Below are positions 25,469 to 26,136 of a stretch of 26,136 bases of DNA, in pieces. The DNA is taken from IMG/VR virus record IMGVR_UViG_3300034683_000164, positions 1 to 26,136 of that record; one strand, written 5' to 3'. Origin of the DNA: a virus. Under the pieces are notes generated by a model, which saw only the letters and a list, made by a program, of their open reading frames with translations, was not told the origin of the DNA and did not search any database. The position numbers were made by a program, and so were the translations under genes. Numbering within the stretch: the first letter of the stretch is position 1; each line of letters opens with the position of its first letter.

Positions 25469-25478
25469 GCATTGTGAG

Positions 25479-25492
25479 GGAAAACGTTTTCC
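25479..25492. promoter_or_regulatory. Perfect cre/LacI-like palindrome
   Basis: GGAAAACGTTTTCC, flanked by CTATA; a perfect 14-bp palindrome downstream of the last early gene. Confidence 0.7.
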
Positions 25493-26028
25493 TATATAAA
25501 CAAAATTTGGGAATCAGAGGCGGCAAATTATCAGACAATTGCAATATTTCCTCCAAAAATAAGGCCACACAAAGAGGTCTGATAGCTATTGGGAAATATT
25601 GTAAAAAGACCACATATTTACCTAATTTATTAACAAATTATTAAAATTATTACATTTTGTTCACAAATCCATCCAATTATTCCCAATATTGTTACAAATA
25701 TTAAATTTAGTTCACAAATTAAGCGAAAATTACCTATTTTTGGGTATAAATATGGTAAAATTAACCAAAATTAAGCAAAATTTAGGAGAAATTTGTGTAA
25801 ATATTACGATTTTTTAACATTTTCCGCACCTAATTAACAAAATTTAATTCTAATTTCACTTTACTTTTTCACATATAAACCTCCATCTATATGTTACGAA
25901 TATTTAACTTGATATTAAAATTTATTAATCTAACGGGAAAAGGAAGGAAAATGGGAAATATTGGATATTACAATTGTAAAATCAATTTGGAAATTGTAAA
26001 ATTAAAATTCACTTTATATACACTTATG

Positions 26029-26051
26029 TAACGGAAAAGGCGGGATAGTCG
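26029..26051 (+). promoter_or_regulatory. Bipartite motif TAACR-N12-TAGTCG, copy 8
   Basis: TAACG instead of TAACA; spacer GAAAAGGCGGGA; right flank AGTGAATTTTGTTAAA as in copy 7. Confidence 0.6.
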
Positions 26052-26136
26052 AGTGAATTTTGTTAAAATTTATTGTAATTTTGTTTAGTAATTTTGAAAT
26101 GAATTGTTGAACAGAGAGGTTGCTAGCAAACATAAC

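Larger units (their letters stand above)
25460..26136. other. Gene-free AT-rich right end
   Basis: No gene seen on either strand. It contains a perfect cre-like palindrome, one GGCAA/TCAGA element (25521-25541), four ACAAAT-bearing units at 20-33 bp spacing (TAACAAATTA, TTCACAAATC, TTACAAATAT, TTCACAAATT, 25629-25720), bipartite motif copy 8, and GGTTGCTAG near 26119, which also occurs at 15931. The low complexity and iteron-like units would suit a replication or packaging region, but nothing proves it. Confidence 0.5.

Noticed and set aside
17075-25541. CRISPR array
   Set aside because: The repeats are spread over 8 kb, lie in both orientations, vary in form, and are separated by genes; there are no uniform ~30-40-bp spacers and no cas gene.
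17075-25541. GGCAA/TCAGA dyads as transcription terminators
   Set aside because: They lack T-tracts, and the early genes already end in strong hairpins with T-tracts just before the dyads.
1-26136. tRNA genes or rRNA fragments
   Set aside because: No cloverleaf with GTTCRANNC T-arm and acceptor pairing was seen in the gaps; the visible hairpins are explained by terminators, dyads or introns.
1-26136. Insertion sequence or transposon
   Set aside because: No transposase motifs and no terminal inverted repeats with target duplications; the 253-bp repeat pair has no coding content and lies exactly between genes.

Overview
The window looks like part of a tailed double-stranded DNA phage (or prophage) of a low-GC Gram-positive host (Bacillota). 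The evidence is strongly AT-rich DNA, AGGAGG or AAAGGGG ribosome sites, many perfect sigma-A type promoters (TTGACA, 17-18 nt, TATAAT), and an HK97-type head-assembly cassette. No integrase, lysis, polymerase or tRNA gene is visible, so lifestyle and exact host stay open.

Left half (about 1-15.8 kb) is read on the minus strand. Starting from a promoter near 15.8 kb the order is: a zinc-finger protein of unknown role, a set of small tail-fibre-like proteins, a DUF4376-like tail protein, a four-helix membrane protein, a small terminase with an N-terminal zinc finger, large terminase, ClpP-like prohead protease, portal, a small protein, an acidic scaffold-like protein, a decoration-like protein, major capsid protein, and four head-completion genes running off the window. 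The terL gene is split into three exons by two group I introns. One intron carries a GIY-YIG and the other an HNH homing endonuclease, and the first interrupts the codon directly after the Walker B acidic pair. A second minus-strand promoter with a perfect 5' hairpin sits just before the protease gene.

Right half (about 16.2-25.5 kb) is read on the plus strand and has a different architecture: 17 short genes or gene remnants, mostly single-gene transcription units, each with its own near-consensus promoter and a terminator hairpin that usually contains the gene's stop codon. Only two have a recognisable activity: a HAD-family phosphatase and a DEDDh 3'-5' exonuclease. Several are paralogues of each other (two 155-165 aa proteins; two 60-aa proteins; three 90-105-aa MANQKE proteins). 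This resembles the early host-takeover regions of other Gram-positive phages, which is an inference.

The most unusual content is in the spaces between these genes. A stereotyped set of non-coding parts recurs: (1) about 25 copies or half-copies of a dyad GGCAARTTRTCAGA; (2) a CACTTT/AAAGTG hairpin often followed by CAGCTG; (3) a bipartite motif TAACA-N12-TAGTCG with a constant 12-nt spacer in eight copies; (4) the promoter with a palindrome TTAGGT-ATA-ACCTAA centred on the predicted transcription start. Two of these intergenic blocks (253 bp) are almost identical except for two exact 10-nt windows flanking a conserved 10-mer. There is also a four-site array of cre/LacI-like palindromes at 40-, 40- and 38-bp spacing, a strong antisense promoter in a gene-free stretch, a triple tandem promoter, and a small ORF broken by an amber codon. 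None of the dyads was found in the structural half.
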